A stretch of 64,000 bases of DNA from Gemmatimonadota bacterium (GCA_040388625.1 JAZKBK010000003.1:310001-374000), one strand, 5' to 3'. Positions 52,169-63,005 are shown, numbered from the stretch's first letter. The notes: generated by a model not told the origin, from the sequence alone. Numbers and translations: made by a program.

Positions 52169-53896
52169 GTGCCACCCGTAACTTCCACCCGCCATCATTA
52201 CGTACTTGGCATTACGGTCGCTCTTGCTGCAGGCTACCTCGGCATCGCGCTCTTCCGGCACTCGGCTCCGATTCAGCGGTTGCGACGCCTGGGCGGCGAT
52301 CGCACGGCGGCAATCGTTCCGCGCATGCTCGCGATATTCACCTTCGTCGCTGGAGCGCTCCTGCTGTTCTCGGGCGCCACGCCTGCGATCGCTGGGCGAT
52401 TGCGATGGTTGAGCATGTGGATTCCGCTCCCGGTCGTCGAGCTGTCCCACTTCATGGACAACCTCGCGGGCGTGACGCTGCTCATCCTGGCACGCGGTGT
52501 CGAGCGGCGGCTGGACGTCGCGTACCACCTCACCATCGGGATGCTCGTCGCGGGCATCGTACTGTCGCTGCTCCGCGCACTGGACATAGAACAGGCACTC
52601 GTTCTCTCGTTGATGCTGGCCGCGTTTCTGCCAAGCCGAAAGTATTTCTATCGCCGCAGCTCGCTGATCGAAGAGCGTTTCTCTGCATCATGGATCGCGG
52701 CGATCCTGCTGGTAACGCTCGGCTCGATTGCGCTGGGTCTGCTGTCGTATGCCAACGTCGACATCTCGATCGCTACCTTCTTCCATTTCGCGAGACATGC
52801 GCAGGCTGCTCGCTTTCTACGCGCGAGCGCTGGTGTTCTCGCCACGCTGATGGTATTCGCGGCCCTGCGTCTGATGCGCACTGCACGCAAGCCAGCTCCG
52901 CGCCCGACCCAGGCAGATCTGCGCGACGCGCGCGCGATCGTTGCGAACTATCCGCAAGCGGCAGCGCAGCTCGCATTTCTGGGTGACAAGTCGTTCCTGT
53001 TCAATGAGCAGCGCACCGGGTTCATCATGTTCGGTGTGCACGGGCGTAGCTGGGTCTCGCTCGGCGATCCGATCTGCGTGGCTTCCGACGCGACGGAACT
53101 GATTCGCTCGTTCATACGGCTTGCAGATCAGAACGGCGGCTGGCCGGTATTCTACAAGGTTGCTCCGACACTCCTGTATCTGTACCTCGATCATGGGCTC
53201 AACGTCGTCAAGCTGGGCGAGGAGGCGCGCGTCTCGCTCGCGGACTTTTCTCTGGAAGGATCCAGCAGAAAGAATCTGCGACGCGTATGGCGCAAGATCA
53301 CGGACGACGGATACAAGTTCGAGATCGTTCAGCCAGCCGACATACCACCCCTTCTTCCCGAGCTGCGCGCCGTCTCCGACGAATGGCTCAGACAGAAGCA
53401 GACACGGGAGAAATCGTTTTCGCTGGGTTCCTTCAGCGACGATTACGTAGCGCGCTACCCGCTTGCGGTCGCACGGAAGGACGGACGGATCGTTGCTTTC
53501 TCCAACGCCTGGCTTTCGGGAAGAAAAGAAGAGATCGAAGCTGATCTCATGCGCTACACCACGGATGCACCGCCTGGCATCATGCGCTTCGTTCTGATCG
53601 AGATGATGCTCTGGGCGCGCGGCGAGGGTTTCCGCTGGTTCAACCTCGGCATGGCATCGCTCAGCGGACTCAGCGTTCACCGCGGTGCACCGATCTGGAA
53701 CCAGCTCGCCGTTGCCATACGCGGGTACGGGGAGCGATTCTACAACTTTCAGGGAATCAGGGAATTCAAGCAGTGGTTCCACCCCGAGTGGGATCCGATC
53801 TTCCTCGTAAGTGCCGGTGGTGCCGCGCGACCGGTCATTCTCGCCAACATCGCAGCGCTCGTCTCGGGCGACCTGCAGGGAGTCATTCAGAAGTAA
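52169..53896 (+). CDS. MprF catalytic-domain membrane protein (aminoacyl-phosphatidylglycerol synthase-like)
   Basis: The 575-residue protein has about six membrane helices, where full MprF has fourteen. A DUF2156/MprF catalytic C-terminal domain follows. Segments are YPQAAAQLAFLGDKSFLFNE, WVSLGDPICVASDATELIRS, GLNVVKLGEEARVSLADFSL, DEWLRQKQTREKSFSLGSFS and EGFRWFNLGMASLSGLSVHR. It transfers an amino acid (Lys, Ala or other) from tRNA to phosphatidylglycerol in the cytoplasmic membrane. The substrate is not readable. It starts at GTG. The next gene begins 3 bases after its stop. Confidence 0.9.
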   Translation: MPPVTSTRHHYVLGITVALAAGYLGIALFRHSAPIQRLRRLGGDRTAAIVPRMLAIFTFVAGALLLFSGATPAIAGRLRWLSMWIPLPVVELSHFMDNLAGVTLLILARGVERRLDVAYHLTIGMLVAGIVLSLLRALDIEQALVLSLMLAAFLPSRKYFYRRSSLIEERFSASWIAAILLVTLGSIALGLLSYANVDISIATFFHFARHAQAARFLRASAGVLATLMVFAALRLMRTARKPAPRPTQADLRDARAIVANYPQAAAQLAFLGDKSFLFNEQRTGFIMFGVHGRSWVSLGDPICVASDATELIRSFIRLADQNGGWPVFYKVAPTLLYLYLDHGLNVVKLGEEARVSLADFSLEGSSRKNLRRVWRKITDDGYKFEIVQPADIPPLLPELRAVSDEWLRQKQTREKSFSLGSFSDDYVARYPLAVARKDGRIVAFSNAWLSGRKEEIEADLMRYTTDAPPGIMRFVLIEMMLWARGEGFRWFNLGMASLSGLSVHRGAPIWNQLAVAIRGYGERFYNFQGIREFKQWFHPEWDPIFLVSAGGAARPVILANIAALVSGDLQGVIQK

Positions 53897-53898
53897 CG

Positions 53899-55842
53899 AT
53901 GCGCAACGCAAAGCTCGCAATCGCTCTGATCGTCGTCGCGTCGATAGTACGTCTCGCGCTCGCCGCATTCATCCCGCTGCTTCCCGATGAGACGTACTAC
54001 TGGGACTGGAGCCGGCGCATCGCGGCCGGGTATTTCGATCATCCACCAGCCGTCGCGCTTCTTATCCGCTCCGGCACCGCGATCTTCGGACAGACCGCGC
54101 TTGGTGTCCGGTTCGGCGCCATTCTCGCCGGCGCAATCGCCTCGATTGGGGTCGTCGTGATGGCATGGCGGCTGGGCGCCGAATCAAGTCGCGACGTCGT
54201 CGACGACGCTCGAGGAGCCACGCGTGCACTCGATGACCCCGGTGTCCGCGCGGCATTGCTGATGCTGGTGATACCTGGTGCTCTTGTCGGATTCGTACTT
54301 GCGACGCCGGACGCTCCTCTACTTGCTGCAATCGCACTTACGCTCGCGTCGCTCGAAAGAGCCATTGCATCGCCGCCAAAATCCGTTACGTCACTCGGTT
54401 GGTGGTGCGCAGCCGGCGTGATGCTCGGCGTTGCCTTCTGCTCGAAATTCACATCGGTATTGATTCCTGCTGGCGTGCTCGTCGCACTGCTATCGCGACG
54501 CGACCTGCGCACGCGACTGGCCGGACCAGGTCCATACCTCGCAACATTGCTCGCGCTGACCGTGCTGGCACCTACGCTGGTCTGGAATTCTCACAACGGC
54601 TGGATCTCCTTCGTATTCCAGCTGCATCACGGATTCACGCAGGCACGCGGCTCGACCCTCAGCCGGGAGGCCGGACTGATTGCCGGGCAGCTCGGAATCG
54701 TTTCACCAATCATAGCTGTGATGGCAGCGTTTGCCGTTGCGCGCAGTCTGCGTCGCATGGCTGACGAGCGGCGTTTCATGTTTGCGGTCATCGCAACCAC
54801 TGTCGCTGCATTTTTTGTGGTCAGTGCCATCCGACGTCCAGTCGAGCCGAACTGGCCCGTTCCAGCCCTCGTCGCGGCGCTCCCCTTGCTCGCAACGATG
54901 CGGCTGCGCCGCGCCGCCCGCGCATGGCTGATCGCTGGTTCCGTGCTCGGTGCTGCATGTACACTGGTGGTGATCGCGCAGGCCGCCGCACGCGTGATCG
55001 ATGTCCCGCCACGCAGGGATCCCATATCGAAAGCGTATGGTTGGCCCGATCTCGCACGCGCGGTGCAGAAGGCAGAGGTTGCGAACAGGAACTGCACGGC
55101 AACGTGGATCGCGGCTGACCGATATCAGGATGCGTCCGAGCTCGCGTTCAACCTGCCGGACAATCCGCGCGTCTTCTCGCTCAACCTCGGCGGCAGAGCC
55201 AATCAATACAATCTGTGGCCCAGCATTTATTCAGTCGCGCACCACACGGATTGCGCGATCATAGCCGTGGATGAGGGACCGGCTGGCGAACGCATAGTGC
55301 GAAAAATCGGCGCCGACAGTGCAGCACTGGTAGGTAATGCGATAATGAGCTGGCGCGGAACCCCGGTTGGACGGCGAGCAATCTGGCTCGTTCGCGGACT
55401 GCCCAACGTGCAACCGACCGAAGTTGCGCTCAGTCCCGCTGGCAGTGCTGCACTGGCAACAGCCACGGCGACCTTCGCTGCCCACAAGACGATCCTGGAC
55501 TCCATAGTTGCCGTTTACCGACTGGCCCCTGTCCCGGACGTAGTTACCGCGACGGCGGCGACACCCATAACGAGCAAGGACCGGCGCGTTGCGATCTCGG
55601 CGCGGATCGACGCGCTTCACGGCCTGTTGCAGCGCGGCGAGTTCCGGGCAGTGTACAGAGACGCACGTTATCATGAGTGCACCTTCGTCAGATCGACCGA
55701 GCCGGACAGCACCGACGTCGGCTATGTCTACGCGCCGGACGGCTGCAAGCTGGCCACGGGTCTTGGCGATCGCGTATTGCGGATCGAGCACGCAGGGGGA
55801 TCCTGGTTTTCATACGCCTCGCCGGAGCGCCGGCCCAACTGA
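53899..55842 (+). CDS. PMT/ArnT-family membrane glycosyltransferase (GT39-like)
   Basis: The 647-residue protein has an N-terminal helix then PLLPDETYYWDWSRRIAAGY, with the catalytic Asp-Glu loop, and FDHPPAVALLIRSGTAIFGQ. Around ten to twelve membrane segments follow, then a periplasmic C-terminal domain of about 230 residues. This matches the polyprenyl-phosphate-sugar transferase superfamily (ArnT/PMT_2) that adds sugars to lipid A or proteins from the outside. The donor and acceptor are unknown. It lies 3 bases after the MprF-like gene, so the pair is one operon for envelope modification. Confidence 0.88.
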   Translation: MRNAKLAIALIVVASIVRLALAAFIPLLPDETYYWDWSRRIAAGYFDHPPAVALLIRSGTAIFGQTALGVRFGAILAGAIASIGVVVMAWRLGAESSRDVVDDARGATRALDDPGVRAALLMLVIPGALVGFVLATPDAPLLAAIALTLASLERAIASPPKSVTSLGWWCAAGVMLGVAFCSKFTSVLIPAGVLVALLSRRDLRTRLAGPGPYLATLLALTVLAPTLVWNSHNGWISFVFQLHHGFTQARGSTLSREAGLIAGQLGIVSPIIAVMAAFAVARSLRRMADERRFMFAVIATTVAAFFVVSAIRRPVEPNWPVPALVAALPLLATMRLRRAARAWLIAGSVLGAACTLVVIAQAAARVIDVPPRRDPISKAYGWPDLARAVQKAEVANRNCTATWIAADRYQDASELAFNLPDNPRVFSLNLGGRANQYNLWPSIYSVAHHTDCAIIAVDEGPAGERIVRKIGADSAALVGNAIMSWRGTPVGRRAIWLVRGLPNVQPTEVALSPAGSAALATATATFAAHKTILDSIVAVYRLAPVPDVVTATAATPITSKDRRVAISARIDALHGLLQRGEFRAVYRDARYHECTFVRSTEPDSTDVGYVYAPDGCKLATGLGDRVLRIEHAGGSWFSYASPERRPN

Positions 55843-55938
55843 AATGACCGCGAATTCACGCCGGGAGGTCCGGGATTGACTGAATGATCCCGGCATCGCC
55901 ACTCTCGCGGAATGGATCCTGCCTTGCATGCGGATTGC

Positions 55939-57441
<1,503 letters not shown>

Positions 57442-57480
57442 CGACGCATCTTCGAGCCAAAGTGCTGTAATTTTATCGCC

Positions 57481-58425
57481 ATGCAGATCTCGCCCGTCGT
57501 AATGCAACTGGTGCGGCGCACCCGCCTGCTCTTCATAATCTTCCTCACGGCGTGGCTCGTCCCGCAGTTCGTCGACTTCCCGCACAAATACGAAACGCGA
57601 ATCGACCGCGCCCTGGAAGCAGTTGCAATCATCGCGTTGTTCCTGCAGGTCGGGATATGGATCAACGTTCTGGTCAACTACTGGTCCCGGTCGTACGTCC
57701 AGCGCCACGAGGGCAATCGCGCGGACGCAACGACGATTCAGGCGATCTCGGTTCTGATCAAGGTCACGCTGTGGATCATACTTGCGGTCATAACCCTCGA
57801 AGAGGGATTCCGGCAGAACGTCACTGCGCTGGTAGCCGGACTGGGCGTCGGTGGTATCGCGATCGCGTTTGCACTGCAGAACGTCCTCAGCGATATCTTT
57901 GCCGCAATGTCGATAGTCACCGACAAGCCGTTCGTGATCGGGGATTCGATTCAGGTCGATACGTTTTCGGGAAAGGTCGAACATATCGGACTCAAATCGA
58001 CGCGCGTGCGCTCCGATACCGGCGAACAGATTGTCTTCGGCAACAGTGACCTGCTCAAGGGACGCATTCGCAATTTCGGGCGCATGGAGGAACGGCAGGC
58101 AGTCGTGGTGACCCGTGTCGCGGGTAGCACACCCGCTGACAAGCTCGCGCTCGTCCCGAAAATCATGCGGGAAGTAATCGAGAGCATTCCCAATACACGC
58201 TTCGTTCGCGCTGCAATGACCACGCTGAGCGACACCACCATCGACTTCACGTCCGTCTACTATCTCACGGACCCGGCGTACCAGGTCTACGTGGACTCGC
58301 AGCAAGCGGTAATGTTGGAGCTGATGCGCCGTCTATCGACTGAAGGCATCCTGCTCAGCGTCCAGCTCGAGGCCGCAGTCAAGGAGAAGACCGCCGGCCT
58401 CAAAGTCGCAGGAGCATCGACATAA
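57481..58425 (+). CDS. MscS family mechanosensitive channel
   Basis: The 314-residue protein has three or four hydrophobic segments, with a pore-lining TM3 at ALVAGLGVGGIAIAFALQNV and LSDIFAAMSIVTDKPFVIGD. The MscS beta domain follows (VDTFSGKVEHIGLKSTRVRS, FGNSDLLKGRIRNFGRM), with a C-terminal region to 314. MscS channels open on membrane tension to release solutes after hypo-osmotic shock. It is 39 bases after RecQ, and its stop is 1 base from that of the convergent SufE gene. Confidence 0.93.
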   Translation: MQISPVVMQLVRRTRLLFIIFLTAWLVPQFVDFPHKYETRIDRALEAVAIIALFLQVGIWINVLVNYWSRSYVQRHEGNRADATTIQAISVLIKVTLWIILAVITLEEGFRQNVTALVAGLGVGGIAIAFALQNVLSDIFAAMSIVTDKPFVIGDSIQVDTFSGKVEHIGLKSTRVRSDTGEQIVFGNSDLLKGRIRNFGRMEERQAVVVTRVAGSTPADKLALVPKIMREVIESIPNTRFVRAAMTTLSDTTIDFTSVYYLTDPAYQVYVDSQQAVMLELMRRLSTEGILLSVQLEAAVKEKTAGLKVAGAST

Positions 58426-58426
58426 T

Positions 58427-58915
58427 TCAAACCGCTGGTGACTGCTGCTCCGATGCTGAAGCAGACGCTGAAGCAGCAGCCGCGGCGCGCTTGAGACGCG
58501 TCACCATTGCGTTCAGGCCGACCTCGCGCGCATTGAGACCCATCCCTTCCATGAGGATCGGCACGAAGTCATGCGGGATTGCGAGCGTGACTGACGGAGG
58601 TTGATCGTTCACCGCTGCGAATACGATGGCCAGGACAGCCGCCACCGTCGGTGACTGACGCACGTTGACGTCTGCGTAGAAGTGCATCTTCCCATCGTGC
58701 ACTTCAGGAAATATGTCGACCCGCGTCTGACATTCCGGTACGATGAACGCTGCACGATCTACATCGGCGTACCGCGCCGGAACAGGCTCCAGCTTGCGCG
58801 AATACTGCACCAGCGCCTGCATCTTGTCTGCACGGTCCATCGCACGGAACCGTCGCAGCACCCGCCCGATCGCGTCCGGAAGATGTTCACCCGTCTGCCT
58901 GTCAGCCTCACCCAA
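58427..58915 (-). CDS. SufE family Fe-S assembly sulfur acceptor
   Basis: The 162-residue protein has the SufE fold. MQALVQYSRKLEPVPARYAD is followed by FIVPECQTRVDIFP with the acceptor Cys at 62, then KMHFYADVNVRQSPTVAAVL and FAAVNDQPPSV. SufE takes persulfide from SufS and passes it to SufBCD. The start is TTG with GAGGGG 8 bases upstream. A C-terminal Ala/Ser-rich tail (AAAAASASASASEQQSPAV) is unusual. It is the last gene after the flotillin, an unusual neighbour for SufE. No other suf genes are present. Confidence 0.9.
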   Translation of the reverse strand: MGEADRQTGEHLPDAIGRVLRRFRAMDRADKMQALVQYSRKLEPVPARYADVDRAAFIVPECQTRVDIFPEVHDGKMHFYADVNVRQSPTVAAVLAIVFAAVNDQPPSVTLAIPHDFVPILMEGMGLNAREVGLNAMVTRLKRAAAAASASASASEQQSPAV

Positions 58916-58917
58916 GG

Positions 58918-60189
58918 TTATTTCCCCTCACCAATCCCGCTCTTTGAGACGAGCTGCGCCGCAAGCACTGTCTGGATCACGCTCGTGATATTGTTCGTAG
59001 CCCCGTCCGCCGCACTCGTGCCGTCACTCGAAATATTGATCAACCGCGCCTCGGCCAGCGCACTCGCGATCACCGGCGCGATCTGCGGCAACAACTCGAT
59101 CTGACGATAACGGAAGTAGCTCTCGCCCCCTGCCTGAATCGCAGCGTTGACCTTGGCAATGCTCTCGGCATTCGCCGTGGCGACGCGAGTTATCCGAATT
59201 GCTTCAGCGTCGGCCGCTGCCTCTGCCTCGATCTTCACACGCTCGGCGTCTGCTCGCGCCTGCGCGATCTGCGTCGCCTCCAGCTCAGATGTACGCTGCA
59301 CGGCAAGCGCATCCTGCTTGAGTGCTTCGGCCTGCGCGATGAGTGCGGCGTTGGACGCCTTGGTCTGCTCCAGCTCGCGCTGTTTGTCGGAGATCACGCG
59401 CTCCGCTTCGAGCTGGGCCTCCTTGGCGCGACGCGCCTGCTGCGCGGAAACGATATCGGCGTTCGCCTGCGCTTCCGCGGCCGACTGTCTGCGACGTGCA
59501 TCGGCGACCTCGGATTGCACGACCTTGATGTTGAGCGAATTGAACCCGAGTCCGAGATCCGTCAGCTCTCGCGAACAAGCCTTGCGAATGATGACGGCCA
59601 GTGGATCGTCATCATCGTCCGCTACCTGAGCCGCGGATACCGACATCTGGTTTGCAGATGATGGAACCATCATCGCAGTGCTCGCCACCTCGGCCCCCGA
59701 CTGCGATGCAATCGCGCGCGGAGCGGTCTTCGCGGAGAAGAGTTGATCGTGCGTGAGCAGATTGATCGCGCGACGCCCCGAGCTCGACAGCAGATCGGTG
59801 ATCGTGCTCATCTGATCCGCCTCCGGCTTCGCGAAAAAGCGATTCGCAGCGGTCTTGATCATTGCATCCGTCTCCCCAACCGATACGATGGCACTCGCCA
59901 GCACGCGAACCTTGATAGGCTGCGGATGGCCGTTCTCATCCACGTCCGCGGTCTGGTCCGTGATGTCGAGATCGACGTTGATCACCTTGCTCGACAACGT
60001 GGTGCCCGTAGTCAGCAGCGGAATTTCCTTGGACTTCCCCGGACCGCGGTAGATCACCGTACCGCCGCCGGTCCAGCTTACCAACCGTATGGTGCCGGCT
60101 TCGACGTTGCGTAGAAATGAAGCGACGATCGTCGGAATCAGGATCAGAACGATGAATACGACGCCGACGATCAGAAGCAGTGATTCCAT
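58918..60189 (-). CDS. Flotillin-like SPFH domain membrane protein
   Basis: The 423-residue protein has one N-terminal membrane helix (LIVGVVFIVLILIPTIVASF). An SPFH/PHB domain follows (GTIRLVSWTGGGTVIYRGPG, KEIPLLTTGTTLSSKVINVD), then a long coiled-coil from about 215 to 350 with EA-repeats (AEAQANADIVSAQQARRAKE, QAEALKQDALAVQRTSELEA) as in flotillins. These proteins organise ordered membrane regions and multimerise. It lies 60 bases after the NfeD-like gene, the usual NfeD-flotillin arrangement. Confidence 0.95.
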   Translation of the reverse strand: MESLLLIVGVVFIVLILIPTIVASFLRNVEAGTIRLVSWTGGGTVIYRGPGKSKEIPLLTTGTTLSSKVINVDLDITDQTADVDENGHPQPIKVRVLASAIVSVGETDAMIKTAANRFFAKPEADQMSTITDLLSSSGRRAINLLTHDQLFSAKTAPRAIASQSGAEVASTAMMVPSSANQMSVSAAQVADDDDDPLAVIIRKACSRELTDLGLGFNSLNIKVVQSEVADARRRQSAAEAQANADIVSAQQARRAKEAQLEAERVISDKQRELEQTKASNAALIAQAEALKQDALAVQRTSELEATQIAQARADAERVKIEAEAAADAEAIRITRVATANAESIAKVNAAIQAGGESYFRYRQIELLPQIAPVIASALAEARLINISSDGTSAADGATNNITSVIQTVLAAQLVSKSGIGEGK

Positions 60190-60249
60190 GGTCAGATGGT
60201 CCCTGTAAGTTGTTTGAGTTGCCGCATGTGCCAGTCGCGCGTTGTCTGT

Positions 60250-60906
60250 CTATCTGACGCCATGTCCGACATACGAAACCGTGCAACGACTGCGTGCGGC
60301 ATCCACTTGTTCCACACGCAACACGTCACCAGCGCGAACCCGCACGCCGAGCGCGCGATCATCGTCGCGCAGCGTGCCGAGACATTGAACGATCTGGCCA
60401 TCGACTTCGACGGCCACCAGTCCCTGTCCATTGTCGTCGAAACCGCTCGCTGCACGAGCCTCGCTCAGCAGGCTGCCTTCGAGCGTCGTTGCGGGATTGG
60501 ATGCAAATCGAAAGAGAAAGCGCCACAGCGGCGCGACCAGCGCACGCTCGAACACGACGGCGCCAAGCAACGCGACGAAGAGCAGCACGACGCCGCTCAA
60601 CAGCGGCCGTGCGACGACTCCCGTGAGACCAAAGCCCACCAGCAGGCTGAACAGAACCCGGGGAGATGCCAGCGACAGTAGCGTGGACTTTAATCCGCCC
60701 GCATGATGCGCCGCCGCGTGGGCCGGGAGGTGCGCGCCGGCGGCATGGCCGGTATGCATCACGCTGTCGCCGTGCGGCAGATGCCCCTGGCCGCCGGAAT
60801 CATGGCCACCCGCACCTTCGTGCGATCCGGAATGCGCAAGGCCCGTCGCGGCCATCGCGACCAGGCCGGCACCGCCAAGCGCGAGCGCGAAGGTATAGGA
60901 ATCCAT
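60250..60906 (-). CDS. NfeD-like membrane protein with His-rich insertion
   Basis: The 218-residue protein has an N-terminal helix, then a loop of about 48 residues with eleven His (SHEGAGGHDSGGQGHLPHGD, GHAAGAHLPAHAAAHHAGG). Two or three membrane helices follow. A C-terminal OB-like domain (LVAVEVDGQIVQCLGTLRDD, VRAGDVLRVEQVDAARSR) is the NfeD-C type found with flotillins. The His-rich loop may bind Ni, Zn or Cu; this is not usual for NfeD. It is the first gene of the flotillin cluster. Confidence 0.85.
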   Translation of the reverse strand: MDSYTFALALGGAGLVAMAATGLAHSGSHEGAGGHDSGGQGHLPHGDSVMHTGHAAGAHLPAHAAAHHAGGLKSTLLSLASPRVLFSLLVGFGLTGVVARPLLSGVVLLFVALLGAVVFERALVAPLWRFLFRFASNPATTLEGSLLSEARAASGFDDNGQGLVAVEVDGQIVQCLGTLRDDDRALGVRVRAGDVLRVEQVDAARSRCTVSYVGHGVR

Positions 60907-60940
60907 GTCGTCCTACCTGAATATACGCGGCGCGAGGAAC

Positions 60941-60972
60941 GGAGGGCGGCATCCGTTGCTCCGCCGCCCTCC
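60941..60972. terminator. Hairpin after the lipoprotein gene
   Basis: GGAGGGCGGC and GCCGCCCTCC arms with a 12-base loop form a 10-bp stem between the lipoprotein stop (60993) and the NfeD gene start. No T-tract is visible, so it may be only partly terminating. Confidence 0.55.
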
Positions 60973-60992
60973 GTCGCTACACTCTGCGGGCG

Positions 60993-61574
60993 TCACTTCG
61001 CGGGTGTGGTCCCGCCTACCATCGACGCGATGCGCGCTTCGAGCAAACCTGTAGTGGAGCAGACCACGGGAGCCGTCCCAAAGGCCATGGGTGTTGCAGT
61101 CGCCTGGATCAGAGTTGCGACCTCGGTGGCGTTCTCGGACGTCGGACTCAGACGCGACACCACACTCATGTTGATCGAGTACACGTCTGCGTTGGAACTG
61201 CCGCTGCCGCCGGATCCGCAGTCCAGAAATTGTGACAGACGCTGATTCGCCAGCGTATGACTCCGCTTCATCCCTTCGTTGCCAAGCACGTGCGCATCGG
61301 GCTGAACCGTCGTCAGTGGTATGCCGAGGTCGGAGTAAGCCTTCGCCAGGCGGGTCCATGCATCCGCGATCGGAACTTGCACGGTCGCCCTCTGGGCTAC
61401 CTTGAATTGGGGGACGGTCGCCATGCGATCTCCGGTCTGCGTGTTGCTTTCCTGTATGGAAGGCCCGCTGGACACTCCGGCGCTGAGCGGTGCATTACCG
61501 GATGCACAGCTGGCCAGCAAGACAACCCCCGCAAACGACAACGACCTTGAGTAGCGTCGCGCTGATGGGTACAT
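60993..61574 (-). CDS. Lipoprotein of unknown function
   Basis: The 193-residue product starts MYPSARRYSRSLSFAGVVLL, with the lipobox LLASCASG and Cys near 24. GAGGAG lies 6 bases before the ATG, which makes the upstream ATG of the longer frame unlikely. The mature domain (ATVQVPIADAWTRLAKAYSD, SATDLGIP-like, EGMKRSHTLANQRLSQFLDC) looks like a soluble periplasmic fold of a type common in Gemmatimonadota; function unknown. It has one disulfide-capable Cys pair (FLDCG, VVCST). Confidence 0.75.
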   Translation of the reverse strand: MYPSARRYSRSLSFAGVVLLASCASGNAPLSAGVSSGPSIQESNTQTGDRMATVPQFKVAQRATVQVPIADAWTRLAKAYSDLGIPLTTVQPDAHVLGNEGMKRSHTLANQRLSQFLDCGSGGSGSSNADVYSINMSVVSRLSPTSENATEVATLIQATATPMAFGTAPVVCSTTGLLEARIASMVGGTTPAK

Positions 61575-61670
61575 GGCGGTCTCCTCGATCCAAGGTGAAT
61601 CGCAAATGTACGGCTCCATACCAAGGATTGGAACCACCGCGGCGCCCGATTGGCGCCGACCTGCGCCAGG

Positions 61671-62171
61671 CTAGACCGCTACCGGCAAGAGGGCTCGGTG
61701 CCAGGATTTAGCAGCATCGACCTCGAAGCGACCGCGCCACTCGCCAACGGTCTGCACGCTCAGGTCAAACACGCGGCTATCGCTTCCAATCATGCCGGCC
61801 TGTGCGCGCTCCGCAAAACCGGCGCGATCAGTGGCGTCTATGGAGCCATTCCGCGTCCGGAAGTAAACTCGGGAGTTTCCCAACAGCGAAGTGCCAAGGC
61901 GCATCTCGAGATCGCGAAGCACGCGAAACAACGCGTCCAGGGAACAGCCCGACGCATTCTCGTCACGCTGATCCACGGCTATTGCGAGAAATCGCCCGTC
62001 ACGCCATTCTCGCGCAACGGTCAAGGGAGATCCGTGCGCGCGCCAGTCGCTCAGATAGTCGTCGATTGCGGAAAGGAGAACGGACTCCCGCTCCTTGGAC
62101 AGCTCGTCCGCACTTCCAAACACCCAGACTCGCGCATCGTCGGGCAGAGAGGTGAACGCAACAAGAGGCAT
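61671..62171 (-). CDS. Conserved small protein of the 'ABC transporter ATPase' hypothetical family
   Basis: The 166-residue protein starts MPLVAFTSLPDDARVWVFGS. The central signature is SAIDDYLSDWRAHGSPLTVA, then RDGRFLAIAVDQRDENASGC with the conserved ASGC, and DALFRVLRDLEMRLGTSLLG. These match small Bacteroidota-type proteins often annotated as ABC transporter ATPases, although no Walker motifs are present. The name is therefore misleading and the function open. The longer frame to 62204 has no better site. Confidence 0.8.
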   Translation of the reverse strand: MPLVAFTSLPDDARVWVFGSADELSKERESVLLSAIDDYLSDWRAHGSPLTVAREWRDGRFLAIAVDQRDENASGCSLDALFRVLRDLEMRLGTSLLGNSRVYFRTRNGSIDATDRAGFAERAQAGMIGSDSRVFDLSVQTVGEWRGRFEVDAAKSWHRALLPVAV

Positions 62172-62240
62172 ATCGCAATATAACCGCGGTATGCCTCTCT
62201 CCATCTCAAAAAAAACGCGTCAACCAACCGTCTGGCGAAG

Positions 62241-63005
62241 CTACATTCCGCTTGCGGCCATTGGTGTCGGAGCGTGCCCGGTGCCGCCAATCGGCGACGG
62301 AACTTCACCCTGCGACGCGCGGTTCTTGATGGCGTCGTCGAATGCCGCGAGCTCGATCACCATCGCGGCCCGCAGATGCTCGACTTCGTCCGCCGCGCCG
62401 TCGCCCTTCCACAACTTGTCGATCTGCTGCACGGTACGAATCGCGCCGACGTTGAGCGCGGCACCGCGAGCGCGGGTAACCACCGAGTTGAGCAACGGAA
62501 CATCGGCGGGTCCGACCTGCGCCTGTGCCAGAGCGTCGTCCAGCTCGTGCAGAACCTGATTCGCGATGGCCAGCATCGGCTGGATCGTCCGGCTGTAGAA
62601 GCGCAGACGCTTGCTCATCTCGCGCCACGACTCCCAGCGCACCGGCGAGCGTTCCATGGCGCGATTGATGCGCCCCGCGAACGACTGGATTGCGATCGGT
62701 TTCTTCACGAAATCGATTGCGCCAAAACCGAGCGCTGCTTCCACCGTTTCGATATCCGCCTGAGCGGTGCAGCAGAGCACTGGAATGTCACGCAGATGAG
62801 GCATGCTGTGCTTCTGCTTCAGCAGATCCAGGCCATTCATGTCAGGCAGCATCATGTCGGCAATCACCATGTCGATCGGCTGCGTTCGGAGCTGCTGCAG
62901 AGCCTCGGCGCCAGTGTGCGCTTCGCAGTGCGCGTAACGCATACGCTTGAGCAACGCGGAGATGATGTGGCACGTGACGAGGTCGTCTTCGATGATCTGG
63001 ATCAT
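62241..63005 (-). CDS. Response regulator with receiver and unknown output domain
   Basis: The 254-residue protein has a receiver domain. MIQIIEDDLVTCHIISALLK carries the acidic pair, VIADMMLPDMNG carries the phospho-acceptor Asp near residue 54, and FVKKPIAIQ holds the Lys. About 125 residues of helical output domain follow (LRFYSRTIQPMLAIANQVLH, AALNVGAIRTVQQIDKLWKG), not a known DNA-binding type. It lies 72 bases after the hybrid kinase stop on the same strand, so it is a likely phosphotransfer partner. A longer frame to 63074 is not needed. Confidence 0.85.
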   Translation of the reverse strand: MIQIIEDDLVTCHIISALLKRMRYAHCEAHTGAEALQQLRTQPIDMVIADMMLPDMNGLDLLKQKHSMPHLRDIPVLCCTAQADIETVEAALGFGAIDFVKKPIAIQSFAGRINRAMERSPVRWESWREMSKRLRFYSRTIQPMLAIANQVLHELDDALAQAQVGPADVPLLNSVVTRARGAALNVGAIRTVQQIDKLWKGDGAADEVEHLRAAMVIELAAFDDAIKNRASQGEVPSPIGGTGHAPTPMAASGM

